DNA of 64,000 nt from Alistipes sp. (GTDB lineage: Bacteria; Bacteroidota; Bacteroidia; Bacteroidales; Rikenellaceae), in assembly GCA_021201825.1 (NCBI GenBank), contig JAJQED010000037.1, positions 37,516-101,515 on the forward strand. The letters run 5' to 3'. The notes below the pieces were generated by a model. That model did no database searches, was not told the DNA's origin, and saw only the letters and a program-made list of their open reading frames with translations. Positions within the stretch are counted from its first letter, which is position 1. Every line of letters starts with the position of its first letter. Of the stretch, positions 16,434 to 27,200 are shown in pieces. The position numbers and the translations under genes are program-made.

Positions 16434-18260
16434 ATGAAAAGGATCATTATTTACATAATAACGGCCGCCCTCACGTTAACGGCATTTTCATGCCAATCTT
16501 TCCTGGACAAGCAACCGGATTTCGGGGAGGACGAATCGGCCATCTTTAAGAGTTACGAATCTGTACTGCTCTACCTGGACCGTTGTACATTCCATCTGCA
16601 CCGTGCCTTTATCCGGGATTGGGACGGCAATGACCGCAGTCATAATTCCCAGCTGTCGGACGAATGCGCCACGACGGACAACACCCCGAACACGGCTCTA
16701 ATGAACTCGGGGAACTGGCTGCAGTTGAAACGTAACAGCCAGTATGAGATTGGGGTCAACCTGGATGCCGCTATCGGCAGGGCCTACGAATGTATCCGGA
16801 TCTGCAACCGCATAATCGAGAATTACGACGAAATTCCCAATATGTCGGACGAACAATACCGGAACGTAGTGGGTCAGGCCCATTTCTACCGCGCCTGGTA
16901 TTATTTCGAACTGTTGAAACGGTACGGTGGCATGCCTATCCTGGATCAGGTTCTGGCCGGGGACGACGCCAATATTCCGAGGGAGATCTACGAAGTTTCC
17001 CACGAGTGGATGATGGAAGACCTGAATATCGCCGTGGGGAACCTGCCCGATTACTGGGACGACGACAACGAAGGCCGGCCGACCAAGCTTTCGGCGATGG
17101 CTTTCCGTTCCATGGCCGCCCTGTACAATGCCAGCCCGCTGATGCAAAACGACCTGGACCGCACCGTTGTGATGGATTACGATAAGGACAAAGCCAAAGT
17201 GGCCGCACAGCTGGCCCAGAGGACGATCGACACCCTTAACGCGCACCATTACTACAGGCTGGTGGACCACAACGAATACCAGAACATTTTCTATTATTCC
17301 ACCCCGCCGTGGGGCCATCCGGAACACCTTTGGTACAATACCCGCCGGGTGGGTGGCGAAGAGAGCCAGCGCATATTCTTCCTCAACATCACACAGGCCA
17401 AGGTTACGGGAAGTTATGCCGCATCGCTGCCGTGTCCTACCCTGAACCTTATCAATATGTACGAAAGGCAGGGTCCGGACGGCAATTACTACCCTGTTAG
17501 CGACCCCCGCTCGGGTTATGACCTGGGCAATACGGCTACCGATACGCCTTTCGAAAACAGGGACCCCCGTTTTTACAACAATTTCCTGTTGCCGGGAGAT
17601 TACTGGGGAGTTGTCGACGGAAGCCCTTACCAAGTCAAAACATGGGTTGGCGGGGATGACTACGAGAAGTTCAGGACCAATCAATTCAGCAACTCCAAGG
17701 AGTTCTCGGGTTTCCAGAACAAGAAGTTCAACTGGCCTGAAGCCAACGGGCAGACCACCCAGTACGGCCTGTATTTCTATCCCACGGTGTTTATACGCGC
17801 GGCACAGGTCTACCTGGATTTCGCCGAAGCGTCGTTCGAAGCCACCGGCAGCGCCACCGCTATCGTCGACGGATGCAAAATGTCTGCACTCGACGCCCTG
17901 AACATCGTACGGCAGCGGGGCGGTATCACTCCCCTTACGGCAGATTACTATAACGACCCAGACAAATTCCGCGAGGCTTACAGGCGCGAGCGGGCCGTCG
18001 AGCTGTTCTTTGAGAACCACCGTTGGTGGGACATCCGCCGCTGGATGATCGCCCATGAAGTGCTTGCCGGAGCTACGCCGCTCAAAGGGATGAAGTTCAA
18101 TCCCCTAACCTCGACGCCTCAAAACGACCTGCTATTCTCCTACGAGCCGTTCGACATGGTCGTGGAACCGAGGGTATTCAATATGAGGAATTACTGGTAT
18201 CCGTTCCTCCAGGTCGAAATATCGGCCAATTCGGAGGTGAAACAGAACCCGGGATGGTAA
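16434..18260 (+). CDS. SusD/RagB-family glycan-binding lipoprotein
   Basis: A 608-residue surface lipoprotein with lipobox LTAFSC (Cys20) and the N-terminal SusD region FLDKQPDFGEDE. The TPR-containing core shows RAYECIRICNRIIENY, GQAHFYRAWYYFELLKRYGGMPI and LSAMAFRSMAALYNASPL; the C-terminal RagB/SusD domain has RAAQVYLDFAEASF, YRRERAVELFFENHRWWDIRRW and FLQVEISANSEVKQNPGW. It caps the SusC barrel and holds oligosaccharide for import. It pairs with the preceding SusC gene. Confidence 0.95.
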   Translation: MKRIIIYIITAALTLTAFSCQSFLDKQPDFGEDESAIFKSYESVLLYLDRCTFHLHRAFIRDWDGNDRSHNSQLSDECATTDNTPNTALMNSGNWLQLKRNSQYEIGVNLDAAIGRAYECIRICNRIIENYDEIPNMSDEQYRNVVGQAHFYRAWYYFELLKRYGGMPILDQVLAGDDANIPREIYEVSHEWMMEDLNIAVGNLPDYWDDDNEGRPTKLSAMAFRSMAALYNASPLMQNDLDRTVVMDYDKDKAKVAAQLAQRTIDTLNAHHYYRLVDHNEYQNIFYYSTPPWGHPEHLWYNTRRVGGEESQRIFFLNITQAKVTGSYAASLPCPTLNLINMYERQGPDGNYYPVSDPRSGYDLGNTATDTPFENRDPRFYNNFLLPGDYWGVVDGSPYQVKTWVGGDDYEKFRTNQFSNSKEFSGFQNKKFNWPEANGQTTQYGLYFYPTVFIRAAQVYLDFAEASFEATGSATAIVDGCKMSALDALNIVRQRGGITPLTADYYNDPDKFREAYRRERAVELFFENHRWWDIRRWMIAHEVLAGATPLKGMKFNPLTSTPQNDLLFSYEPFDMVVEPRVFNMRNYWYPFLQVEISANSEVKQNPGW

Positions 18261-18276
18261 CCTTAAACTTTGCAAG

Positions 18277-21200
18277 ATGAAAAGAATCATAATATATATC
18301 GTAACGCTGCTCATCGCCTCGTGGGTATGGTCCGGTACGCATTCTGCCGCCCAGGGCAAACGCAAGGCTGCGGTAGTGGAACTGACGGGTACCGTTACCG
18401 ACCAGTCGGGCAATCCCATCCGCAACGCCGCCGTGATCAGCGGCGAGGGTGCCAATACCGTCTATACGAACGAAGCGGGGGAATACCGCATAACATCGGT
18501 CCTGACATCGGCCATTCTGGTGGAAGCGGACGGGTTCGAGACCACGATCATCTACCTTGCCGAGGAGCCTATGCCACAGGTGCTGCAGCTCGTCAGAACC
18601 GATTTCTTCGCTTCGGAGAGGGATATGGTAAGCCGACTCGACGGCGCATATACCACCCAGCGGGACCTGGTCGGGGCCGTTAGTTCCATATCGGTCGAGA
18701 ACATGAAGCGGTACCCCGATCTGTCGCTCACCAACGCCATGCAGGGTCTCGCACCCGGGCTTATCGTACGCGCGGGTAACGGCGGATTCGGTGCCAACAC
18801 CGCCGACCTTTACGTAAGGGGTAACCACGGGCTGGGAAATCACCAGGCTTTGGTCGTAGTCGACGGTGTAATGAGGGAAATGGACGACCTGCTGGCTGAG
18901 GAGATAGAGTCCATCGAGATACTTAAGGACGCAACGGCCAAGGTGCTTTTCGGCCCGAGGGCCGCCAACGGCGTCATTCTGGTAACGACCAAACGTGGAC
19001 AGGAGGGGCGCAAGATAATCCGCGCTTCGGCCGAGTACGGCGTCCAGATCAACGGCAGGACCCCCGAATTCCTCGGGGCCTACGATTACGTGAACCTGTA
19101 TAACGAGGCCCGGGTGAACGACGGGCTGATGCCCCTATATTCACCCGCCCAGATCGAAGGATACCGGACCTCCAAAGGCAAGAGCGACGCATATTACCCG
19201 GATGTGGACTGGTATAAGGAGTTCCTGCGCAATTACAGCACCTTTGCCAAGGCTACGCTGGAATTCAACGGCGGGAACCGCAACGTACAGTATGCCCTGG
19301 TAGCGGGTTATATGAACGGGCAGGGTATTGAAGCGGTCGGGCAGCGCACCGGTATAGACCAGCTGAACCTGCACGGCTCGCTGGATATCAGGCTCAATGA
19401 CGTTATTACGGTTAAAACCTCTGTCGGCGGGCGGTTGTGGATCAAGAACTGGGGCCTGCGTTCCCAGGCCGACGTAATGTCCGCCCTGAGCACCAACAAG
19501 CCCAACGAGTATGCCCTTACCGTGGACCCTGCCGTCCTCGGCCTTCTCCCGGACGAGACGATGCCCTACTTCGGGGCCAGCGACAGGGTACAGAATAACC
19601 TTTACGCGGATATGGTTTACGGCGGTAAGATCCAGCAAAGGGACCTTACCAACTTCACAAACCTCGGGCTGGATTTCAACCTCGGTAAATTTGTCCGGGG
19701 GCTGAGCGCGGAGTTCTTCGTGACTTTCGATAATTTCAATACCCTGCGCCAGAAGCTCGAAAAGATATATCCGACCTACAGCATCACGCCGTATATGGAT
19801 GAGAACGGCGACCCGCAGTATAAGATCGCCCAGGTAAGGAAACTGGACCTCAGCACCGATTACGTGACCGACAACCAATGGACCCAGAGGAACATTGGCT
19901 GGCGAGGCAATATAAAGTATGCCGGGTCGTCGGGCGGCAACAGTTACTCGGCAGTGGCCGGGGTACGGTACAACACCCTCGAGACCAAAGGCAACGAACA
20001 GGACGACAAGACGATCAACTACACCCTGCGCCTGAATTACGACTACGGCAAACGGTACTTCGTCGAAGTGGCTTTGGCCTATATGAGCTCGAACAAGTAT
20101 ACGGGCAGCAACCACGAATACTTCTTCGCTCCCACGGCCGGAGTGGCATGGCTGATCTCCAACGAGGAATTCATGCAGGGCATCCGTGGAATTGATTTCC
20201 TGAAACTCAAGGCCAGCGGCGGCGTGCTGGGCTCGGACCTCAGCGCCGAATACGACGTTTACCGCAAGCGGTGGACCCAGGCCGACAGCAATTTCCCGAC
20301 CGGCAACCAGAACAGCACCCCGCACTACCCGCTGAACATGGTCAACATGGCAAATCCCGACCTGAAGTGGGAGAAGCAGACCGAGGTCAATATCGGTATC
20401 GAGGGGATGTTCCTGTCCCAAAGGCTCCGTGGGGAAGTTAATTACTTCTACGAGATCCGAGACAACATTATCGGCATCCGGACCAATACGGACCATTCAG
20501 CCGCGCTGGGTGATTTCACCTGGTACGAAAATATCGGCAAAACGAATAACCGCGGGGTGGAAGCGCACCTCTCCTGGAGGGAACTTACCCGCAGCGGTTT
20601 CCAGTACAATATCGGGGTGAATTTCACATACGTTCGCGACAAGGTATTGCGGGACGACGTATCCGAAAATCTGGAGAAATGGCGGAGCAGTGTCGGAAAG
20701 CGTAATTCGGCCATAATAACTTACCGCTATGCCGGTCTGTTCGGCAAAGACGTGGATATTAACAACCACGCCGTGCAGACGTTCGGCCCCAATATGGACG
20801 GGGATATCGCCTATGTCGATATTAACAACGACGGCATTATAGACGAGAGGGACCAGACCGTTATCGGCCATACTTTCCCCTCGACTGTTTGGGGCATCAC
20901 CGCCGAATTCAAATACAGGGGATTCGGGCTGTACCTGCTCGGCACGGCCGAGACGGGGGTAACCAAAGCCCTGGGGAGCGCCTATTACAAGAACAACGGC
21001 GAGAACGGTTATTCGGTCCTGGCGCTGGACCGTTACCACCCGGTCAACAATCCGACCGGCAGCTACCCCCGCCTGACCACCTCGGAAGCGGACGATAACA
21101 GCTACCGAAACTCGCAGTACTGGTATGCCAACGCAAGCTTCTTCCGGCTCAAGAACGTTGAACTGAGTTATACGTTCGAAGACCGCAGGGGCACCGCATT

Positions 21201-21348
21201 CTACAAGAGCCTCAAGGTCTTCCTGCGCGGGACAAACCTTTTCGTGCTCTCCCCAATGAAAGACCTGGACCCGGAAAGGCTCGTGGCCGGAGTGGAAAAC
21301 TACCCCACCTACAGGTCCCTCACCGGCGGGGTGTCGATAACTTTCTAA
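18277..21348 (+). CDS. second SusC-type TonB-dependent transporter
   Basis: A 1023-residue transporter, distinct from the first. Its signal sequence (MKRIIIYIVTLLIASWVW) nearly repeats that of the preceding SusD, possibly because their 5' ends share a common origin. A carboxypeptidase-D-like domain (LTGTVTDQSGNPIRNAAVI) is followed by ~65 extra residues before the plug (RYPDLSLTNAMQGLAPGLIV, ALVVVDGVMREMDDLLAEEIE, VLFGPRAANGVILVTTKRG). The usual EEVVVVGYG segment is not seen, so TonB coupling may differ. The barrel ends TYRSLTGGVSITF. It precedes its own SusD by 19 bp. Confidence 0.94.
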   Translation: MKRIIIYIVTLLIASWVWSGTHSAAQGKRKAAVVELTGTVTDQSGNPIRNAAVISGEGANTVYTNEAGEYRITSVLTSAILVEADGFETTIIYLAEEPMPQVLQLVRTDFFASERDMVSRLDGAYTTQRDLVGAVSSISVENMKRYPDLSLTNAMQGLAPGLIVRAGNGGFGANTADLYVRGNHGLGNHQALVVVDGVMREMDDLLAEEIESIEILKDATAKVLFGPRAANGVILVTTKRGQEGRKIIRASAEYGVQINGRTPEFLGAYDYVNLYNEARVNDGLMPLYSPAQIEGYRTSKGKSDAYYPDVDWYKEFLRNYSTFAKATLEFNGGNRNVQYALVAGYMNGQGIEAVGQRTGIDQLNLHGSLDIRLNDVITVKTSVGGRLWIKNWGLRSQADVMSALSTNKPNEYALTVDPAVLGLLPDETMPYFGASDRVQNNLYADMVYGGKIQQRDLTNFTNLGLDFNLGKFVRGLSAEFFVTFDNFNTLRQKLEKIYPTYSITPYMDENGDPQYKIAQVRKLDLSTDYVTDNQWTQRNIGWRGNIKYAGSSGGNSYSAVAGVRYNTLETKGNEQDDKTINYTLRLNYDYGKRYFVEVALAYMSSNKYTGSNHEYFFAPTAGVAWLISNEEFMQGIRGIDFLKLKASGGVLGSDLSAEYDVYRKRWTQADSNFPTGNQNSTPHYPLNMVNMANPDLKWEKQTEVNIGIEGMFLSQRLRGEVNYFYEIRDNIIGIRTNTDHSAALGDFTWYENIGKTNNRGVEAHLSWRELTRSGFQYNIGVNFTYVRDKVLRDDVSENLEKWRSSVGKRNSAIITYRYAGLFGKDVDINNHAVQTFGPNMDGDIAYVDINNDGIIDERDQTVIGHTFPSTVWGITAEFKYRGFGLYLLGTAETGVTKALGSAYYKNNGENGYSVLALDRYHPVNNPTGSYPRLTTSEADDNSYRNSQYWYANASFFRLKNVELSYTFEDRRGTAFYKSLKVFLRGTNLFVLSPMKDLDPERLVAGVENYPTYRSLTGGVSITF

Positions 21349-21367
21349 TGACGTTAAAGGATCAGTT

Positions 21368-23182
21368 ATGAAAAATTTGAAAATATTAGCGGTACCGTTC
21401 ATAGCCATGTTCCTGATGGCCTGTGAAGGCGACCCGCTCTCGCTCAAACAGACCAACTACTGGGATGACGAAGCTATATGGAGGCTGCGGGAAGCCGCCG
21501 AAGGGCCGCTCATCAAAGCCTACCATGCCCTGGACAACCTGCCGGACCATTACGGCGAGAATTTCCTCGATGCCGCGACTGACAACGCGGTCAGCAACGA
21601 CCATACCTCCTCGGCGTGGAAAGCCGGCAACGGGATGATCTCCCGGACCAATCCCCAGATCGGGATATGGAGTTCGGCCTACACCCAGTTCCAGTACATC
21701 CACGAGTTTATGGACAACGGATTCAACGATATCGTGACCTATTTCCCAAAACCGGTGGACGAATCCGGCTGGGAAGAATGGGAAGAACGCGAGACCGAGA
21801 TCCGTAAACGGTACTACGGCGAGGCGCATTTCCTGCGGGCCTACTGGGCTTTCAAGCTGCTGCAAAGGCACGGCGGGCGCTCGGACAGCGGCGTGGCACT
21901 GGGCTATCCGATCGTGACCAAATTTATCAACCCGGACGAAGCGGACGCAGACTGGCTCTTTACACGCAACACCTATGAGGAGTGCGTACGGCAGATAATT
22001 TCGGACTGCGATACCGCTATCAAATACCTTCCGGAAACTTATTCGGCGGCCTCCGGGCTGTATGACGGTTCGGACCAGATAGGCCGCGCTTCCTCGATAG
22101 CCGCCTGGATACTCAAATCCAACGTGGCGCTTTATGGCGCCAGCCCGGCTTTCCAGGACAACGACGTGGTACGGATAAACGGTATGGGCGACTATACCGT
22201 GCTGGATGCCCAAACGGTGCAGGAGAAATGGGAGCGGGCCGCGTACATCGCCGACAGCGTTTTCAAGGAGGTCGGCAATTTCGGGACGTTCTATGCGATC
22301 AAATCCTCCGACCTTGTCGGGGTTACGGCGGCGACCCCGAACGAACACGCGTTCCGGCGCTGGACCAACAACCACAATATGGAGAACCGGCATAACCCGC
22401 CGTACAATTACGGTAAGGCCAAGACGGTACCCTCGCATAACCTGGCCATGGCTTTCCCGGCCCGGAACGGTTACCCGCTGGACGATCCGCGCTCCGACTA
22501 CGACAAAAACGACCCTTACGGCACCGCCCGTGACAACCGTTTCGAGCTGATATACTACTACCAGGGCAAGACCTATAACAACGCCCTGGGAGCTATCGAC
22601 GTGGTTTACGGAGGCAAGGATTCCCCGGCTTTCAGCCCGTATGCGACCAGTACGGGCTACTACCTGGCCAAATTTATCTCTAACGGTACCGTAGACCCGA
22701 CCAATATCGGCAGTAATACCCGTTACTATCCCTATATCCGCCGGGCCGAAGCGTTCCTGAACTATGCCGAAGCGGCCAACGAAGCCTGGGGACCTTACGG
22801 GACCGGCAACGGCTGCCTCTACTCGGCCTATGAAGTGATAAAAACGGTCCGGGCCCAATCGGGCGGCATAACCGACACGGGTTACCTGGACGAAGTGGCG
22901 GCACAGGGCAAAGAGGCATTCCGGGCGCTTATCCAGAACGAACGCCGGCTGGAATTCGCATTCGAGAACCACCGCTTTTTCGACATGCGCCGCTGGCTGT
23001 TGCCGCTGGACGAGACCGTGACCGGTGTGGAGGTTACCCGCAATGCGGACGGCAGCCTTAACTACGAGGAGATCGAAGTGGAACGGCGGCCGATGAACGA
23101 TCCCAAATATTACTTTATCCCCGTGCCGGAGAGCGAACTGCTCAAGAACGACAAGCTGGTCAATAACATGGGTTGGAACTAA
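21368..23182 (+). CDS. second SusD/RagB-family glycan-binding lipoprotein
   Basis: A 604-residue lipoprotein with lipobox MFLMAC (Cys18). Core motifs are YGEAHFLRAYWAFKLLQRHGG and IAAWILKSNVALYGASPAF; the C-terminal part has IRRAEAFLNYAEAANEAWG, QNERRLEFAFENHRFFDMRRW and YFIPVPESELLKNDKLVNN. It partners the second SusC. Two complete SusCD pairs in one operon suggest import of two oligosaccharide types or sizes from one complex substrate. Confidence 0.95.
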   Translation: MKNLKILAVPFIAMFLMACEGDPLSLKQTNYWDDEAIWRLREAAEGPLIKAYHALDNLPDHYGENFLDAATDNAVSNDHTSSAWKAGNGMISRTNPQIGIWSSAYTQFQYIHEFMDNGFNDIVTYFPKPVDESGWEEWEERETEIRKRYYGEAHFLRAYWAFKLLQRHGGRSDSGVALGYPIVTKFINPDEADADWLFTRNTYEECVRQIISDCDTAIKYLPETYSAASGLYDGSDQIGRASSIAAWILKSNVALYGASPAFQDNDVVRINGMGDYTVLDAQTVQEKWERAAYIADSVFKEVGNFGTFYAIKSSDLVGVTAATPNEHAFRRWTNNHNMENRHNPPYNYGKAKTVPSHNLAMAFPARNGYPLDDPRSDYDKNDPYGTARDNRFELIYYYQGKTYNNALGAIDVVYGGKDSPAFSPYATSTGYYLAKFISNGTVDPTNIGSNTRYYPYIRRAEAFLNYAEAANEAWGPYGTGNGCLYSAYEVIKTVRAQSGGITDTGYLDEVAAQGKEAFRALIQNERRLEFAFENHRFFDMRRWLLPLDETVTGVEVTRNADGSLNYEEIEVERRPMNDPKYYFIPVPESELLKNDKLVNNMGWN

Positions 23183-23193
23183 AATCAGCGAAG

Positions 23194-24129
23194 ATGAAAA
23201 AAATACTTAAATACCTTTTAATATGCACAGCCTGCACGGCGGCATGGTCGTGCTATGACGACTTTGTGTTCGACTACGAATACAGCTCGGTCGGGTTCGC
23301 CCTCCAGAGACCACTGCGAACGCTGGTGGCCGACCGTGACATGGAGATATTCGTGGGCGTATATATCGGCGGCAAACGTGAGAACGACATGACGGACTAC
23401 GCCAAATTCGTTATCGACGAAGACCTGCTTATAGGTACCGGTCTTACGCTCCTGCCAGAGACCCATTACGTGATCGGAAGTCCCGACACGTTCACCGTCC
23501 GGAAGCAGAACCTGCCGGTTGCGGACGTATCGCTTAAATTCACGGAGGACTTCTATAACGACCCCAACGCGCTGGACCAGACTTATTACGCACTGCCCCT
23601 GCGGATAACGAGCCATTCCCTGGACTCGATAACCGACGGGCTGGATTACAGCATCGTGGCATTCAAGTATATCAGCTACTTTTCTGGGACGTATTACGTA
23701 CGCGGCCATAAGACCTATGACACTTTGGACGAGGACGGTAACCCGGTGACCGTAACCGAGAGTTACTACAACAAGGACCTCTCGCAGAACATCACCCGCC
23801 AACTGGAGAACCTCTCCCGCTACAGCCTTCGCCGTCCGGGTCTTGCAAACTCCGGGACCACCACACCCAACAAGACCCAGCTGGTGATGACGTTCGAACC
23901 GGGCGACTGGACAGGCGAAACGTATAACGTTATTGTCGAGACCGGGACCCATGCCAATTCTTTCCCGATCAGCAACGCCTCCGGGACCTATTATCCAAAT
24001 GAAGAGCGTCCCCGTATCGAACTGGTATATACTTACCTGGACCGGGATACGGGTATAACCTATCATGTGGAAGAGGAGCTTATCCTGCGCCGCGACCCGG
24101 TGGACGACCTGCGGGTCGACACTTGGTAA
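23194..24129 (+). CDS. DUF1735 (BT_3987-like) surface lipoprotein
   Basis: A 311-residue lipoprotein starting MKKILKYLLICTACTAAWSC (lipobox Cys20). The ATG at 23194 is chosen because it starts a proper signal peptide; an in-frame ATG at 23173 would overlap the SusD gene. The N-terminal ~150 residues (VGFALQRPLRTLVADRDM, then VGVYIGGKREND) match the DUF1735 fold, which sits after SusD in many PULs and often precedes a glycan-binding or endo-hydrolase domain. Here only a small second domain follows, so a surface glycan-binding role is likely. It is the last gene of the operon. Confidence 0.8.
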   Translation: MKKILKYLLICTACTAAWSCYDDFVFDYEYSSVGFALQRPLRTLVADRDMEIFVGVYIGGKRENDMTDYAKFVIDEDLLIGTGLTLLPETHYVIGSPDTFTVRKQNLPVADVSLKFTEDFYNDPNALDQTYYALPLRITSHSLDSITDGLDYSIVAFKYISYFSGTYYVRGHKTYDTLDEDGNPVTVTESYYNKDLSQNITRQLENLSRYSLRRPGLANSGTTTPNKTQLVMTFEPGDWTGETYNVIVETGTHANSFPISNASGTYYPNEERPRIELVYTYLDRDTGITYHVEEELILRRDPVDDLRVDTW

Positions 24130-24152
24130 ACCACTTCGATGCATCCGTCGCA

Positions 24153-24178
24153 GAAGCGCCCCCGGCAGGGGGCGCTTC
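24153..24178 (+). terminator. strong hairpin after the PUL operon
   Basis: An 11-bp perfect stem (GAAGCGCCCCC with GGGGGCGCTTC) closes a GGCA loop 23 bp after the lipoprotein stop and between convergent operons. It is followed by TCATTTAT rather than a full U-run, so termination may be partly hairpin-driven and may serve both strands. Confidence 0.75.
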
Positions 24179-24208
24179 TCATTTATGGCGGCCTCGGGCG
24201 GCCGGCAC

Positions 24209-27200
24209 TTATCCTTTGCCGACCGCAGGCCCGTTTTTCTCTTTACGGTACTCGGCCACGTAATCCTTTGGCGACATGCCGAAATGGTTCTTGAAGCATG
24301 TGGAGAAATAGGACAGCGAACTGAACCCTACCATCAGGTAGATCTCGCTTGCCAGGAGTTCTCCCTCGAGCAACAGCTCCCGGGCTTTGGTGAGCCGGAT
24401 ACTCTTTAGGTATTCGTTCGGGGACATACCGAACAGGTTCTTGATCTTGCGGTAGAAACTGGACCGGCTCATATAGAGTTTTTCGGCCAGCGAATCTATA
24501 TAGAAATCGGTATTCTGCAGGTTCTCCGTAATATAAGCGTTTACCTTGAGGATAAATTCGTTATCTTTCCGGGAGGACCCTGCCACGGCGGTGGTCGGGG
24601 TGAGAATGGACTGTCGGAATCCCTCCATCAGCCGCTTGCGGTTCCCGATCAGGTTGGCTATCTGTTTGAGCAGGTGTTCGGCGGAGAAAGGCTTGTCAAT
24701 GTAGGCGTCGGCCCCGTATTCGAGTCCTTTGATGCGGTCCTCGATCGTGGTCTTAGCGGTGAGCTGGATAACGGGGATATGGCTATACCGCATGTCGGAT
24801 TTGACGAATTCGCAGAGCTGGTACCCGTCCATTTCGGGCATCATCAGATCGCTCACGATAATATGGATATCCTCCCGGTCCAGTTTCTCGAGGGCCCGTT
24901 TGCCGTTCTGGGCCGTAAGCACCGTAAAGTAATTCCCGACGATATCGGCTATCATCCGCCGCATATCGTTGTTATCTTCGACGACCAGGACCACGGTCTT
25001 TTTATTTTCCGGGGTGGCCAGTTCGGTCAGGTCAGGGACGATTGCGCTGTGACCGACCTCCTCTGCCGTCCCGGTATCCGCAGGCGGGGAGACAACCGGC
25101 GGGAGTTTCGGGATCGAGACGGTGAACACCGCGCCCCCGGCTTCGTTCGCCCCGACGGATATGCTGCCCGAATGTTTCTCGGTGAGTAACTGGGCTAACG
25201 GCAGCCCCAGCCCCGTCCCGGCTACGCTGCCCTCGGCCGTGTAGAACGTGTGGAATATCTTACTGCGGTCCTGCTCGGGGATGCCGGGCCCGTCGTCGCT
25301 GACGCTTATCACCAGACCGTCCGTGCTTTCCACGCTGACCGTAACCCGGGAGCGGGCATATTTGGAGGCGTTCGAGAGCAGGTTGTTGACGATCTTCAGT
25401 ACCGCTTCCCTGTCGACATTAAACACCAACGGGGTATCGGGCTCCTCCAAGGTGAGCGAGATGCCGTTTATCTGCATCACGGGCCTGAAGCGGTCGCACA
25501 CCTCCTGCACGATACCGCTGACGTCATGTTCCCGGACATCCATCCGGTAGCCGTCCTCCTCGCTCTTGCGGAAGTCCAGCAGCTGGTTTACCAGGTTGAG
25601 CAGATTGGCCGTGTTGCTCTCCATTATCCGCAGGTAGTTACGTGAACGGAGGTCCACCTGCCCGTAATTCAGTATGTTCTCCAGCGGGACCTTGATCAGT
25701 GTCAGCGGCGTGCGTATCTCGTGGGCAAGGTTGGTGAAAAAGTTGATCTTGGAAAGGTAGCTCCGTTTTTCCTGCTCGATGGTATATTCCCTCAGTCGCT
25801 TGAGGTTGAGTTTCTTCTGCTGTTCCGCCCCGCCCCACATGGCCCCGAGCACCAGCACGGAATAGAACAGGTAGGCCCACCATGTCTTATAGAACGGCGG
25901 CAGGATCTCCACCGTGACCGAAGCATCGTCCGCGGACCACACCCCGTCGTTATTGCTGCCCCGGACCATGAACCGGTACCTGCCCGGGGAGAGGTTATTG
26001 TACGTCGCCCGGTTATGCGTGCCGGTTTCGATCCATTCGTCGTCCCACCCCGACAGCCGGTAGATATAACGGTTGCGGGAGGGGTCCTGATAGCTGAGCG
26101 CGGCGAAATCGAACGCGATGGAATTCTGGCTGTTTTTGAGCTTGATCCTGTCCGTGCCTGCGATATTACCCTTTAGCGGGGTTTTGTTGTCCTCACGGGA
26201 GATGCGGACCTCCCGGTTATCGATATAAAAGTTGGTTATCACAGTGGGCGGGGCGTAGTCGTTGACCCGGAACCCGGACGGATAGAACGCGTTGAAGCCG
26301 TTGATACCCCCGAAGAACAGCTTGCCGGTGGAACTGCGGAAAGAAGCCCGGTGGTTGAACTGGTTACCCTGGAGCCCGTCCGTTTTCGTAAAACGGTTCA
26401 CTACCCGCAGGTTATCCGGGTCGATACACTCCAGCCCGTTGTTGCCCGACGTCCAGATATATCCATCGTCGTCCTCCTCCATTGCATAGACCACCAAGTT
26501 GCCCGGCATGGTATGGTCGGCATCGATCCTCTCTATGCGTCCGGTTTCGTAATCGTAATAACACAGGCCGCGCTCGGTACTGATCCATACCCGCCCCCGG
26601 CTGTCCTCCATCATGCAGATAACCTTATTGTTGGGCAGGCCGTATTCCCGCCCCGGCATATGGGATACTATCATCCACATCTGCTCCTCCGGGAAGAAGC
26701 GGTAGATACCCCGGGAATAGGACGAGAACCAGATATTTCCCATCCCGTCCTCGAGGATATCGGAAATATGGGGCTGGTTGTCCGTCCGGGCCTCGGCCGT
26801 GAAGTTCCGGCGGAGGGGGTTGTAGCGGTGCAGGCCCCACCGAGTACCGACATAGACTATCCCGTCCGAGGTTTGATAAATGGCCGAAATACTGTTGTCC
26901 GACAGGGTGTTTAGCGTCCCCCGCCGGTAAATATGGTGATCGAAAGTGCCGCTCGCCAGGTCGACGATATAGAGACCGTCGGAGAATGTACCGAGCCATG
27001 CCGTCCCGTCCTCGATCATTATGCACCGTATATCTTTTAACGGTACGGGCAGCTTTACCGGCGGGTCGATCTGCCGGCCGGTCCTGCCGTCGAAGACCAG
27101 CAGGCCGGCATCCCGGGTCCCTACCCATATATCGCCGCACGAGTCCTCGGCGAAGCAATTCACGATGGCCTCTCCCTCGTCCGTGCCGGCGGCCAGATAG

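Noticed and set aside
16698..18056. 452-codon open frame antisense to SusD
   Set aside because: Mirror of a real SusD gene with full motifs; the antisense product has no domain features.
21386..22972. 528-codon open frame antisense to the second SusD
   Set aside because: Long but valine- and arginine-rich with no motif; explained by codon bias of the SusD gene on the other strand.
24141..24180. riboswitch-like structure between the PUL and the HTCS gene
   Set aside because: A simple perfect 11-bp hairpin between convergent gene ends; a terminator explains it.
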